NCBI RefSeq assembly: GCF_002858865.1
Contig: NZ_PJRR01000008.1
Location: 124,001-188,000 of the forward strand
Reading direction: 5' to 3'
Length of the DNA: 64,000 nucleotides
Source of the DNA: Caulobacter vibrioides
Lineage (GTDB): Bacteria > Pseudomonadota > Alphaproteobacteria > Caulobacterales > Caulobacteraceae
Both the position numbers and the translations under genes were made by a program. This document shows positions 52,705 through 61,839 of the stretch, in pieces. Below the pieces are notes generated by a model. The model worked only from the letters and a program-made list of their open reading frames with translations, ran no database searches and was not told where the DNA came from. Numbering within the stretch: the first letter of the stretch is position 1; the number at the start of each line of letters is the position of its first letter.

Positions 52705-53319
52705 ATGCACCAGATCACCACCGTCGAGGCGCTTGAAGCTCTGTACCAGCCAGCGCCTGTTCCAGCCTCGACCGTGAAGGTCAGCGACCATATCACAGCG
52801 CACTACGCCGCGCTGATCCAGGCCTCGCCGTTCGTGGCCCTGGCCACCGTCGGCCCTGAAGGCCTGGACTGCAGCCCGCGCGGCGACCTGCCCGGCTTTG
52901 TCCGCATCGCCCATCCGCGCACGCTGATGTTGCCCGACCGGCGCGGCAACAATCGCATCGATTCCCTGCGCAACATCGTCCGCGATCCGCGTGTCGCTTT
53001 GCTGTTCCTGATCCCTGGCTCGGGCACGACCTTTCGCGTCAACGGCCGCGCGGTGCTGAGCGCCGATCCCGCCCTGCTGGACAGCTTCGCCGTCGACGGC
53101 AAGCCGCCCCGCACGGTGACCGTCGTGACGGTTGAGGAAGCCTACTTCCAGTGCGCGCGGGCGATCGTGCGCTCGGGGCTTTGGAAACTTGAAAGCCAGG
53201 TGGATCCCCAGACCCTGCCGACGCCGGGCGCCATGCTGGCGGCCGTCACCGCCGGCGAGGTCGGCGGCGAGGCCTATGACCGTGAGTGGCCCGGCCGAGC
53301 GGCCAAGAGCCTCTGGTAG
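52705..53319 (+). CDS. PPOX-type pyridoxamine 5'-phosphate oxidase-related protein
   Basis: The 204-residue flavin split-barrel protein has SPFVALATVGPEGLDCSPRGDLPGFV, quoted in part, and LLFLIPGSGTTFRVNGRAVLS. These features place it in the MSMEG_1061-like FMN-binding family. Members bind FMN or heme and may reduce small molecules. GGGAGGA lies just before the ATG, supporting the start. It follows the receiver gene by 50 nt. Confidence 0.9.
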   Translation: MHQITTVEALEALYQPAPVPASTVKVSDHITAHYAALIQASPFVALATVGPEGLDCSPRGDLPGFVRIAHPRTLMLPDRRGNNRIDSLRNIVRDPRVALLFLIPGSGTTFRVNGRAVLSADPALLDSFAVDGKPPRTVTVVTVEEAYFQCARAIVRSGLWKLESQVDPQTLPTPGAMLAAVTAGEVGGEAYDREWPGRAAKSLW

Positions 53320-53420
53320 AGATCACCGCCAAATCGAGAGTGGGGACGCTTGCCATCGCACTCACGCGCAACCTACGGTGCAGGCGCTCAATGGGGAGCG
53401 CCCTCCTAGCGGGAATGACT

Positions 53421-56198
53421 ATGAAGAAGCTGTTCGCGTCCGCCGCCATTGCGGCCCTTGTCGCCGCCTCGCCGGCGCTCGCCGCCGCGCCCGCCAAGGC
53501 CGTTGCGCCCAAGGCTGCAGCGAAGGTCACCGGCGCCATGGCCTCCGCCCTGCCGACCATCGACATCCCGCACACCACCTTCAAGCTCTCCAACGGCCTG
53601 ACTGTCATCGTCCATGAGGACCGCAAGGCGCCGATCGTCGCGGTGAACATCTGGTACCATGTCGGCTCCAAGAACGAGCCGGCCGGCAAGACCGGTTTTG
53701 CGCACCTGTTCGAACACCTGATGTTCAACGGCTCGGAAAACTTCAACGACGACTGGTTCAAGGCGCTGGAGAAGCTGGGCGCCACGGACCTGAACGGGAC
53801 GACCAACAAGGATCGGACCAACTATTTCCAGAACGTGCCGACGGCGGCGCTGGACCAGGTGCTTTGGCTGGAAAGCGACCGCATGGGCTGGCTCCTGAAC
53901 GCCATCGACAAGGCCAAGCTGGATGAGCAGCGCGGGGTCGTCCAGAACGAGAAGCGCCAGGGCGAGAACCAGCCCTATGGCCAAGTCTGGAACGTCATCA
54001 CCGAAAGCACCTACCCGAAGGATCACCCCTACGGTCACACCGTCATCGGCTCGATGGCCGATCTTGACGCCGCGTCGCTGGACGACGTGAAGACCTGGTT
54101 CAAGAACTACTACGGCCCCGCCAACGCCACGCTGGTGCTGGCCGGCGACATCTCGGTCGCCGAGGCCAAGGCCAAGGTCGAAAAGTATTTCGGCAATATC
54201 CCCTCGGGCCCGCCGGTGACCCGCCAGAAGGAATGGATCGCCAAGCGGACCGGCTCTCAGCGCGCCGAGATGCAAGACCGCGTGCCGCAGACGCGCATCT
54301 ACAAGGTGTGGAACACGCCGGGCTTCGGCGCCGCCGACACCGACTATCTGGACCTGCTGAGCGACGTGCTGGTTTCGGACAAGACCTCGCGGCTCTACAA
54401 GCGCCTGGTCTTCACCGACCAGTCCGCCACCGCCGTCGGCGCCAGCGTCAGCCCCAGCGAGATCGGCGGCCAGTTCATCGTCACCCTGACCGTCAAGCCG
54501 GGCGGTGATCCGGCCGCGGTGGAAAAGGCGTTCGACGAAGAGTTCCAGCGCCTGCTGCGCGACGGCCCCACACCCGAAGAAGTCGCCAAGGTCCGCACCA
54601 ACAGCCTGGCCAATGTTGTGCGCGGCGCCGAGCGGATCGGCGGCTTCGGCGGCAAGTCCGATCTCCTGGCCCAAAACCAGGTCTTTCTGGGCGACCCCGG
54701 CGCCTACAAGCACAGCCTCGAACGCGTCCGTAACGCCAAGCCGGCCGACTTGGTGGCGGCGGGTCGCAAATGGCTGACCGACGGCGACTTCACCCTGACG
54801 GTGTCGCCCTTCCCGAATTACAAGGTCGCGACCGCAGGCGCGGACCGCAAGGTCATGCCCGAGGTCGGCGCGCAGAAGCCCCCGAGCTTCGTCAAGCTGC
54901 ACCGCGGGGCGCTGTCGAACGGCCTGAAGGTCGTCCTGGCCGAGCGTCGCGATACGCCGCAGGTCCAGTTCAGCCTGCTCTTCGACGCGGGTCAGGCGGC
55001 CGAGCCCGGCGGCAAGGCGGGCGTGTCGTCCCTGGCGGTCGGCATGATGACCGAGGGCACGACCAACCGCGACAACCTGACTCTCAGCCGCGAGCTGGCG
55101 CAGTTGGGCGCCGAGGTGCGCACCGGCAACGGCCTCGACACCTCGACCGTGTCGCTGAACACCCTGACCACCACCTTGGATCCGGCCCTGGCGCTGTATG
55201 CCGACATCCTGCGCAATCCGGCCTACACGCCGGACGATCTGACCCGCCGCAAGCGCCTGTCGATCGCCGGTATCCAGCAGACCAAGCAGAACCCGAACGC
55301 CATGGCCTCGCGGATCCTGCCGGTGCTGGCCTATGGCCCGTCCAGCCCCTATGGCGTGCTGTCCACCGAGGCCAGCGTCGGCGCCACTACGCGGGATGAT
55401 CTGATCGCCTACCAGAAGGCCTGGCTGCAGCCCAAGGACGCCACCCTGATCATCGTCGGCGACACCACGCTGGAACAGATCATGCCGAAGCTGGAAGCGC
55501 AGCTCGGCGGCTGGACGGGCGCTCAGGCCAAGGCCAAGCCGCCCGTCACCGTCGCGCCGAACAAGGGCGCGGTCTATCTGATCGACAAGCCCGGCGCCCA
55601 GCAGTCGATGCTGATGGTCGGAAATCTGATCCCGCCGCGCGATCCGGCCGACGAAGCCGCGATCGACGTGATGAACACCCTGTTCGGCGGCGACTTCGTC
55701 TCGCGCCTGAACATGAACCTGCGTGAGGACAAGCATTGGTCCTACGGCGCCGGCAGCTTCGTGCGCGCCGCCCGCGGCACCCGCCTGTTCCAGGCCTACG
55801 CCCCGGTGCAGACCGACAAGACCGCCGAGTCGTTCGCCGAAGCCCGCAAGGAGCTTCTCGGGATCATCGGCGACAAGCCGATCACCGCCGCCGAACTGGC
55901 CAAGGCCCAGAACAGCCTGACCCTGTCCCTGCCCGGCACGTGGGAAACCTCCGCCGGCGTCGGCGGCTCGATCTCCGAGCTGGTCAACTTCAACCTGCCC
56001 GACAGCTATCCCGAAAACTATCCGCGCGACGTCCGCGCCGTCACCCTCGACACCGCCACCGCAGCGGCGAAGAAGGTGATCAAGCCCGACGAACTGGTCT
56101 GGGTGGTGGTCGGCGATCGGGCCAGCGTCGAGCCCAAGCTCAAGGCCATGGGCCTGGAGCTGCGGATCATCGACGCTGACGGCAATCCTGCGAAATAG
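53421..56198 (+). CDS. M16-family zinc peptidase, two-domain, periplasmic
   Basis: The protein of about 925 residues has a Sec signal peptide (KKLFASAAIAALVAASPALA) and two M16 halves. The first carries the inverse zinc motif HLFEH (in FAHLFEHLMFNG) with the distal Glu in DEQRGVVQNEKR; the second, from about residue 480, lacks it and is the structural partner, with a conserved R/Y region GDFVSRLNMNLRED. Together they enclose short peptides for degradation. The frame is open to 53286, but the leader fixes the start at 53421 (53415 is possible). It is convergent with the M28 gene. Confidence 0.95.
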   Translation: MKKLFASAAIAALVAASPALAAAPAKAVAPKAAAKVTGAMASALPTIDIPHTTFKLSNGLTVIVHEDRKAPIVAVNIWYHVGSKNEPAGKTGFAHLFEHLMFNGSENFNDDWFKALEKLGATDLNGTTNKDRTNYFQNVPTAALDQVLWLESDRMGWLLNAIDKAKLDEQRGVVQNEKRQGENQPYGQVWNVITESTYPKDHPYGHTVIGSMADLDAASLDDVKTWFKNYYGPANATLVLAGDISVAEAKAKVEKYFGNIPSGPPVTRQKEWIAKRTGSQRAEMQDRVPQTRIYKVWNTPGFGAADTDYLDLLSDVLVSDKTSRLYKRLVFTDQSATAVGASVSPSEIGGQFIVTLTVKPGGDPAAVEKAFDEEFQRLLRDGPTPEEVAKVRTNSLANVVRGAERIGGFGGKSDLLAQNQVFLGDPGAYKHSLERVRNAKPADLVAAGRKWLTDGDFTLTVSPFPNYKVATAGADRKVMPEVGAQKPPSFVKLHRGALSNGLKVVLAERRDTPQVQFSLLFDAGQAAEPGGKAGVSSLAVGMMTEGTTNRDNLTLSRELAQLGAEVRTGNGLDTSTVSLNTLTTTLDPALALYADILRNPAYTPDDLTRRKRLSIAGIQQTKQNPNAMASRILPVLAYGPSSPYGVLSTEASVGATTRDDLIAYQKAWLQPKDATLIIVGDTTLEQIMPKLEAQLGGWTGAQAKAKPPVTVAPNKGAVYLIDKPGAQQSMLMVGNLIPPRDPADEAAIDVMNTLFGGDFVSRLNMNLREDKHWSYGAGSFVRAARGTRLFQAYAPVQTDKTAESFAEARKELLGIIGDKPITAAELAKAQNSLTLSLPGTWETSAGVGGSISELVNFNLPDSYPENYPRDVRAVTLDTATAAAKKVIKPDELVWVVVGDRASVEPKLKAMGLELRIIDADGNPAK

Positions 56199-56251
56199 AG
56201 CCTCAAGCGCCGCCGCTCCCGCACCCGGGAGCCGCGGCGCACCAGAGCCGG

Positions 56252-57856
56252 CTACTTCCCGGTCGCAAACCGCTTGAAGAAGCTGGTCGGGAGCCACTGC
56301 GGACGTTCGGGCGTATCGGCGATTTCGCGGATCAGCGTCGCCATATAGGCGTTGAAACGCACCGCCGTCGGCAGATCGAACGGCTGGGAGAGGTCGTCCT
56401 TGGGCCCATGGTAGCGCTCGGCGCGCCACTGGCGGTCGGCTGCGGCCTCAGGCGACCCTACCGGATGGGCCAGACGACCGGCGAGCGCCGGAACACCCGT
56501 GCGGATGAAGCTGTACTGATCCGAGCGCACGAAACTCAGCTGGTTGGGCGCGGGGTCGGGCATGACGGCAAAGCCCTGGCTGGCGGCTGCGCGGCGCGCG
56601 ATCGGCCCCAGCGTCGACTCCTCCTCGCCCATGACGATGATGTTGCTGGCCGGACGCGAGGGCATGAACATGTCCATGTTCACGTTGGCGACGATGGCCT
56701 TCTTGTCCACGGTCGGCCGCTCGGCGAAGTACTGTGACCCCAGCAGGCCCTGCTCCTCGGCGGTGACCGCCAGGAAGATGATCGAGCGCTTGGGCGGCGC
56801 CCCGGCCTTCAGTGCGGCGGCCTGCTCGATCAGCGAGGCCACCCCGCTGGCGTTGTCCATCGCGCCGTTGTTGATCGCATCGCCGTCGATCGGCGCCCCG
56901 ACGCCCAGGCCGTCCAGATGGGCGGTCAGGACGACGTATTCCTTGGACAGGAGGGGATCAGAGCCCGGCAGCATGGCCGCCACGTTCGGCGAGGTCGCCG
57001 GGGTGGTTTCCCGCGAGACCGTCGCCTTGACGCTTTGGTTCAGCGCAAAGCCCGGCAGCGCCTTGCCGGCGTCCGCCAGCACCAGCAGGTCTTCCAGCGT
57101 CCGTCCCGAGACCGAAAACAGCTTGCCGGCCTGGGCCGGGTTCATGGCGGCGGTGAAGAACTCGCCCTTCACCGGGTTCATCGCCGGATCGGCCAGCCGC
57201 ATCTGAGGATCGCCCGCGCGCAGTTTCGACCGCGCCCAGGGAATCTCGACCTGTTTGGGGTTCTGGATCGTGATCAGCCCGATCGCGCCGGCCTTCTGCA
57301 GCGACTCCCAGCGGTCGCGCGCGGCATGGGCGCGCAGCGAGGCCGACACGCCCGACGGCCCGCCGCTGAGCACGACCGCGACCTTGCCGCGCAGATCAAC
57401 GCCGGCGAAGTCGTCATGGCCGGCCTCCGGCATGTGCAGGCCATAGCCCACGAACACCAGCGGCGCCTCGGGCAGACTGGCGGGCTGTGCGATCCGGGCC
57501 GTCAGCACCAGATCCTCGCCCAGCACGAGCGGCGTCGGAACGCCGTCCTTCACCAGCGTCACGCTGGAACGCTCGGCCTGGATGCGCTGGACCGCGAACG
57601 ACACCGGCTGCAGATAACCTTGGGTCCCAGCCGGCTTCAGGCCGTGCGCGGCGAAGCGCTCGGCGACATAGGCCGCGGCGCGGTCGAAACCCGGCGTTCC
57701 AGCCAGACGCCCTTCCATATTGTCGTCGGCCAGCACCTTGACGTGCGCCCACCACCGCTCGGTCGCGGAGGTCTCTGCGGCATGGACGAGGGACGCCGAA
57801 CCGGCGGCGACAAGGGCGGCCAACACGGCCAGGCGATGCGATGAAAGCTTGATCAT
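56252..57856 (-). CDS. M28-family exported zinc peptidase
   Basis: The product is about 534 residues, with a signal peptide (LAVLAALVAAGSASLVHA), a PA insert (LVFVGYGLHMPEAGHDDF to VAVVLSGG) and an M28 domain. Zinc-site residues are seen in LTAHLDGLGVG, NGAMDNASGV, VTAEEQGLLGS, and NVNMDMF. It is a second M28 enzyme beside the one at 14337, but only distantly similar. A GC-rich stem near 56207-56240 separates it from the convergent M16 gene. The longer frame to 57976 runs into the dksA terminator and is rejected. Confidence 0.93.
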   Translation of the reverse strand: MIKLSSHRLAVLAALVAAGSASLVHAAETSATERWWAHVKVLADDNMEGRLAGTPGFDRAAAYVAERFAAHGLKPAGTQGYLQPVSFAVQRIQAERSSVTLVKDGVPTPLVLGEDLVLTARIAQPASLPEAPLVFVGYGLHMPEAGHDDFAGVDLRGKVAVVLSGGPSGVSASLRAHAARDRWESLQKAGAIGLITIQNPKQVEIPWARSKLRAGDPQMRLADPAMNPVKGEFFTAAMNPAQAGKLFSVSGRTLEDLLVLADAGKALPGFALNQSVKATVSRETTPATSPNVAAMLPGSDPLLSKEYVVLTAHLDGLGVGAPIDGDAINNGAMDNASGVASLIEQAAALKAGAPPKRSIIFLAVTAEEQGLLGSQYFAERPTVDKKAIVANVNMDMFMPSRPASNIIVMGEEESTLGPIARRAAASQGFAVMPDPAPNQLSFVRSDQYSFIRTGVPALAGRLAHPVGSPEAAADRQWRAERYHGPKDDLSQPFDLPTAVRFNAYMATLIREIADTPERPQWLPTSFFKRFATGK

Positions 57857-57904
57857 GGCGCTGACTTTCCAAAAGCGCGCCTGGTCTGGCAAGAGCCGCC
57901 GACC

Positions 57905-57944
57905 AAACAAAAGCGGCCCTGGGCTCCCCACCCAAGGCCGCTTG
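57905..57944 (-). terminator. Intrinsic terminator after dksA
   Basis: Read on the minus strand, AAGCGGCCTTGGG pairs with CCCAGGGCCGCTT (57911-57943), followed by TTGTTTGG. It lies about 40 nt beyond the dksA stop. Confidence 0.85.
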
Positions 57945-57984
57945 AAACACATCAGTCGCCCCGAAGGGCGCGCCAAATCAGCGC

Positions 57985-58413
57985 TTAGTCATCACGGTGG
58001 ACGCGTTCGCGACGCTCGTGGCGTTCCTGGGCCTCGACGCTCATGGTCGCCGTCGGGCGAGCTTCCAGTCGGGCCAGGCCGATCGGCTCGCCCGTCTCCT
58101 CGCAATAGCCATACGAGCCGTCCTCGACGCGGCGCAGGGCCTGGTCGATCTTGGAGATCAGCTTGCGTTGACGATCACGGGTACGGAGCTCAAGAGCCCG
58201 GTCGGTTTCCGAGGACGCACGATCGGCCAGATCGGCGTGATTCTCGGTTTCTTTCTGGAGATGGGAAACCGTCTCGCGAGATTCGCGGAGGATCTCTTCC
58301 TTCCAGGCCAGCAGCTTTTGCTTGAAATACTCAAGCTGCCGGTCGTTCATAAAAGGCTCGTCCTCGGAAGGACGATAGTCGGATTTCTCTACTAGAACTG
58401 TGGCCGTCTGCAT
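57985..58413 (-). CDS. dksA: RNA polymerase-binding transcription factor DksA
   Basis: This 142-residue DksA works with ppGpp at RNA polymerase. The coiled-coil region with LEYFKQKLLAWKEEI and the DLADRASSETDRALELR tip (Asp-Ala type residues that enter the secondary channel) precede the globular YGYCEETGEPIGLARLEARP. Of the four zinc-finger cysteines of E. coli DksA only the first is present; the others are Thr and other residues, as in many alphaproteobacterial DksA proteins, so it probably folds without structural zinc. It is monocistronic with its own terminator. Confidence 0.95.
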   Translation of the reverse strand: MQTATVLVEKSDYRPSEDEPFMNDRQLEYFKQKLLAWKEEILRESRETVSHLQKETENHADLADRASSETDRALELRTRDRQRKLISKIDQALRRVEDGSYGYCEETGEPIGLARLEARPTATMSVEAQERHERRERVHRDD

Positions 58414-58624
58414 AACGCCTCACGCCCCAATGAACTCAGCCCTCGAAGGCCGGGTGCTTATACCAAAAGGTGAGCCGCGTTCAATGAACCTCGCGTGACC
58501 GGCGCGTTCACGCGCGCGGTTTCGCTCACCGGGCTCAAAATCGCGGCGATGACACGGGTAGAACGCGCGAACGGACCGAGCGTGGCGGAGAGACCGGACG
58601 GTGCGGGTCTCCGCCCAAGCCATG

Positions 58625-59059
58625 CTATCCGGCCCTGGCCTGCAGCTTGGCCAGTTCGACGGCGGCGCGGGTCTCGATCTCGTTCAAGACCCCTTCCAGG
58701 CGGGGATCGTCAGTGGCCTCGCGCTGTTCGCGGATGGCGCGCGACAGGCGATCCAGCGTGGCGTGGGAGATGTCGCCGTCGATCAGGGCGATCCGAACCT
58801 CGCCCAGAATGTCGAGAATATTGTCGGCGCGACGGACCGCGCGCTTGCGGCGCTCCAAAGGACCGCCGACCGAGCCCGCAGCCTGCAGCGCGAGCAGCGC
58901 GTCGACCGATCCGACGCCGGTCAGCCCACCGACCGAGGCGGTGCTGGCCGCGCCGCTGGCGGCGTTGACCGAGGGCAGCGAAAAGCCCGACGAACCACCG
59001 GCCGGCTTGGCCCGCGACGCGCCAGTCGCCGAGACACCCCCCGTGCTGGAAACCTTCAT
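58625..59059 (-). CDS. fliX: Flagellar assembly regulator FliX
   Basis: FliX in Caulobacter couples completion of the class-II flagellar structure to FlbD activity and so to late flagellar genes. The product of about 144 residues has a Ser/Gly/Ala-rich N-terminus with a conserved MKVS start and a helical C-terminal half (RAVRRADNILDILGEVRIALIDG, in parts; LDRLSRAIREQR). The gene diverges from flgI, as published for C. crescentus. The start at 59057-59059 is preferred over longer frames that run into the flgI leader region. Confidence 0.92.
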   Translation of the reverse strand: MKVSSTGGVSATGASRAKPAGGSSGFSLPSVNAASGAASTASVGGLTGVGSVDALLALQAAGSVGGPLERRKRAVRRADNILDILGEVRIALIDGDISHATLDRLSRAIREQREATDDPRLEGVLNEIETRAAVELAKLQARAG

Positions 59060-59135
59060 CCGACAGCTCCAAAAGCCACGCGCGCGAGTCACTGACCTCG
59101 CCACACACATCACTATCAGTCCCGGCGCTTGAAGT

Positions 59136-59157
59136 ATGGTTAATGCCGGGCAGAATC
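59136..59157 (-). promoter_or_regulatory. CtrA half-site and GANTC in the fliX/flgI gap
   Basis: On the minus strand TTAACCAT (59136-59143) is the strong half of the class-II flagellar/CtrA consensus, but no second TTAA lies 7 nt away. GAATC at 59153-59157 is a CcrM site. Both lie 75-100 nt before fliX. CtrA control of fliX is known in C. crescentus; the site assignment is inference. Confidence 0.45.
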
Positions 59158-59289
59158 TGCCGTGAGGCGCCGGCGCGCCCCCGGCCTTGTCCGGAATCCC
59201 TTGAGTCACAAGGGCTTGGACACGCTCATAAAACTGGCCCGCTTCTGGCATGGGGCGGCGCGGGGACGTCTCCCCGCCACGGGACAGCC

Positions 59290-60402
59290 ATGCCGCGTTC
59301 ACTCTTTCGCACCGTTCTGACCGCCCTGGTCGCCGCCTCCTGCCTGATCGCCGCGCCGGCTCTGGCCAAGTCGCGGATCAAGGACATCGTCTCCTTCGAG
59401 GGCGTTCGCGAGAACCAGTTGATCGGCTACGGCATCGTCGTGGGCCTCAACGGCACCGGCGACAGCCTGCGCAACGCGCCGATGACCAAGCAGAGCCTCG
59501 AGGCCATGCTGGAGCGGCAGGGCGTCAACGTGCGCGACAACAACCTGAACACCAAGAACACCGCCGCCGTCATGGTCACGGCCAACCTGCCGCCGTTCTC
59601 GGCTTCGGGCTCGAAGGTCGACGTCACCGTCTCGACCCTGGGCGACGCCAAGAGCCTCTTGGGCGGCACCCTGCTGGTCACCAGCCTGCAGGGCGCGGAC
59701 GGCCAGACCTATGCGGTCGCTCAAGGCACGGTGCAAACTGGTTCGGTCTCGGCCGGTGGCGCCTCGGGCAGCTCGGTGACCAAGGGCGTGCCGACGGCCG
59801 GCCGCATCGCCGGCGGCGGCGTCATCGAGCGCGAGACCGGCTTCCAGATGGTCAATATGGACATCATGCGCCTGACCCTGCGCAATCCGGACTTCACCAC
59901 CGCCCGCCGCGTCGCCGACGCCATCAACGCCAAGTTCCCCGGCTGCGCCCAGGCCCAGAACCCCACGATCATCGCCACCCGCCCGCCGCCCGGCATGGAC
60001 ATGATCAGCTTCATGACCAACATCGAGAACCTGATGGTCGAGCCCGACGGTCCGGCCAAGGTGGTGATCGACGAGGTGGCCGGCGTCATCGTCATGGGCG
60101 ACGACGTGCGCATCAGCCAGGTCGCCATCGCCCAGGGCAACCTGACGATCACCGTGCAGGAGAACCCGGCCGTCAGCCAGCCGGCGCCGTTCAGCCAGGG
60201 CCAGACCGCTGTCGTTCCGCAGTCGACCGTCAATGTCGAGGAAGAGAAGGGCAAGCAGCTTCTCACGCTTGGCGGCGCGCCGTCGCTGAAGGGCCTGATC
60301 GGCGGTCTCAACGCCCTGGGCGTGACGCCGCGCGACATGATTTCGATCCTGCAGGCGGTGAAGGCCGCCGGCGCCCTGCAAGCCGATATCGAGGTGATGT
60401 GA
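59290..60402 (+). CDS. flgI: Flagellar P-ring protein FlgI
   Basis: FlgI forms the periplasmic P-ring around the flagellar rod. The 370-residue precursor has a signal peptide (about residues 1-26, ending APALAKS) and the conserved mature start [20 protein letters not shown]. Further conserved segments are [21 protein letters not shown] (in parts), GGGVIERE and the C-terminal [19 protein letters not shown]. It leads the flgI-cheL-flbY operon; its TGA overlaps the next ATG by one base. Confidence 0.98.
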   Translation: MPRSLFRTVLTALVAASCLIAAPALAKSRIKDIVSFEGVRENQLIGYGIVVGLNGTGDSLRNAPMTKQSLEAMLERQGVNVRDNNLNTKNTAAVMVTANLPPFSASGSKVDVTVSTLGDAKSLLGGTLLVTSLQGADGQTYAVAQGTVQTGSVSAGGASGSSVTKGVPTAGRIAGGGVIERETGFQMVNMDIMRLTLRNPDFTTARRVADAINAKFPGCAQAQNPTIIATRPPPGMDMISFMTNIENLMVEPDGPAKVVIDEVAGVIVMGDDVRISQVAIAQGNLTITVQENPAVSQPAPFSQGQTAVVPQSTVNVEEEKGKQLLTLGGAPSLKGLIGGLNALGVTPRDMISILQAVKAAGALQADIEVM

Positions 60403-60737
60403 TGAGCGTCCTCTCCGCCCTGACCAGCCTGACCCCGCGCATCGACGCCGCCGCAACCACCGCCAAACAGCTGGTGATGTCGGCCGAGGAAAAGGCCAAG
60501 CGCGCCCAGATCGCCGACACCGCCAAGACCTTCGAGGCCTCGTTCCTGTCGGTGATGACCCAGCAGATGTTCGAAGGGGTGAAGACCTCCGCGCCCTTCG
60601 GCGGCGGCAACGGCGAGGCGATGTTCAAGTCGATCCTCACCGACGCGATGTCCAAGGAAATCAGCAAGGCCGGCGGCGTGGGCCTGGCGTCCACCATCCA
60701 GCGCGAAATGCTGAAACTTCAGGGCCTGAAGGAGTAA
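60402..60737 (+). CDS. cheL: CheL / FlgJ-N-terminal-type rod-binding protein
   Basis: The 111-residue protein matches the rod-binding (FlgJ N-terminal) domain: [20 protein letters not shown], then [22 protein letters not shown]. It lacks the muramidase domain of enteric FlgJ, as is usual in alphaproteobacteria, where the gene is often called cheL. It probably caps or chaperones the growing rod in the periplasm and is translationally coupled to flgI. Confidence 0.9.
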   Translation: MSVLSALTSLTPRIDAAATTAKQLVMSAEEKAKRAQIADTAKTFEASFLSVMTQQMFEGVKTSAPFGGGNGEAMFKSILTDAMSKEISKAGGVGLASTIQREMLKLQGLKE

Positions 60738-60741
60738 AGTC

Positions 60742-61191
60742 ATGGCCATCGCCGCCGTCGACGCCAACGATCGCGTCCACCAACTGATCCTTCTGACCGA
60801 GCGCCTGACCGATCTGATCGCCAAGCAGGCCGTCGCGTTCGAGACCCACCGTCCGCATGAGGCGGCCAAGTACGTCGAGGAGACCTCGAAGCTGGCCAAC
60901 CTCTATCGGCACGAGTCGATGCGGGTGCGGGCCAATGTTGGACTGGTCGAGAGCGCGCGCCTGGAGCTTCGCCAACGCCTGATGCGGGCCACCGAGGCCT
61001 TTGACGCGGTCCTGGCGCGCCAGTCCCGCGCGGTCGAAGCCGCCAAGATCGTCACCGAGGGCCTGGTTCATGCCATCGCCCAGGAAGTCGCCAGCCAGCG
61101 CGCCGCACCGGCCACCACCTATGGCGCCGGCGGCATGGTCAATGACCGCCCACAGCACGGCGCGGCGATCACCCTGAACCGCAAGGCTTAA
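60742..61191 (+). CDS. flbY: FlbY, FlgN-like flagellar protein
   Basis: The 149-residue, mostly helical protein contains VHQLILLTERLTDLIAKQ and YVEETSKLANLYRHESMRVRAN (in parts), with a disordered C-terminus. It matches the Caulobacter FlbY position and type in the flgI-cheL-flbY operon. The helical-hairpin character suggests an FlgN-like chaperone role, which is inference. It starts 4 nt after the cheL stop. Confidence 0.85.
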   Translation: MAIAAVDANDRVHQLILLTERLTDLIAKQAVAFETHRPHEAAKYVEETSKLANLYRHESMRVRANVGLVESARLELRQRLMRATEAFDAVLARQSRAVEAAKIVTEGLVHAIAQEVASQRAAPATTYGAGGMVNDRPQHGAAITLNRKA

Positions 61192-61193
61192 GG

Positions 61194-61823
61194 CTAGATC
61201 AGCGTGAACACGGCGGCGTCACGCACGGCGCCCTCGACGTCGCCGTAGTCAGCGACCGCATGGCGCGCCACCACGGACAGCCGATCGACCGGCAGCGGCG
61301 CGCGCCAGGGATCCCCGATCAGCACGGCGACGCCGGCCGTGCGGCACCGGCGCAGAAACGCCTCCGTCCGCGCCGCCAGGTCAGGGGCGTAGAAGAGGTC
61401 GCCGACCAGCACCAGATCGACCTCGGGCGGCTCTCCGTCCAAGGGGTCGGCCCGGATAATCCGCACGGCGACACCATTGGCTGCGGCGTTGAGGCGGGTC
61501 GCCGCGACGGCGTAAGGATCGACATCGATCGCCGTAACCTCCGCCGCGCCCGCCAGAGCCGCGGCGATCGCCACCAGTCCAGACCCCGCGCCCAGATCGA
61601 GCACGGTCCGGCCAGCCACCGTTTCGGGTCGATCCAGGACGTGTCGCGCCAGCACCAGTCCCCCGCCCCACGGCCGGGCCCAATAGGGCGAGCCGAAATC
61701 GGCGTCGGCCTTGGCCAGCCGTGAGAGACCGCTGCGCGGTCCGGCGCGATGCAGCCGCACCTCCGGAACGCCGGGTGTCGGTTCCAGGGGCAGATGTTCG
61801 CGAATGAATACGTCGAGGTCCAA
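61194..61823 (-). CDS. SAM-dependent methyltransferase, ETFB-lysine/METTL20-like
   Basis: The 209-residue class-I methyltransferase has the SAM motif VLDLGAGSGLVAIAAALAG, the acidic second strand VTAIDVDPYAV and the post-I motif LVLVGDLFYAPDLA, typical of the METTL20/Nnt1-like protein-lysine methyltransferases. The N-terminal FIREHLPLEPTPGVPEVRLH fits too. The likely substrate is the electron-transfer flavoprotein beta subunit (family knowledge). It is convergent with flbY and 16 nt downstream of the DUF3422 gene. Confidence 0.87.
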   Translation of the reverse strand: MDLDVFIREHLPLEPTPGVPEVRLHRAGPRSGLSRLAKADADFGSPYWARPWGGGLVLARHVLDRPETVAGRTVLDLGAGSGLVAIAAALAGAAEVTAIDVDPYAVAATRLNAAANGVAVRIIRADPLDGEPPEVDLVLVGDLFYAPDLAARTEAFLRRCRTAGVAVLIGDPWRAPLPVDRLSVVARHAVADYGDVEGAVRDAAVFTLI

Positions 61824-61839
61824 GGTCTGGACTAAGGGC

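Noticed and set aside
53406..56429. Minus-strand frame of 1007 codons over the M16 gene
   Set aside because: It is antisense to a peptidase with intact motifs and signal peptide; its composition is that of a GC-rich shadow.
59250..60401. Frame running through flgI into cheL, suggesting a fused protein
   Set aside because: The upstream part is flgI in a shifted frame; cheL has its own ATG overlapping the flgI stop.
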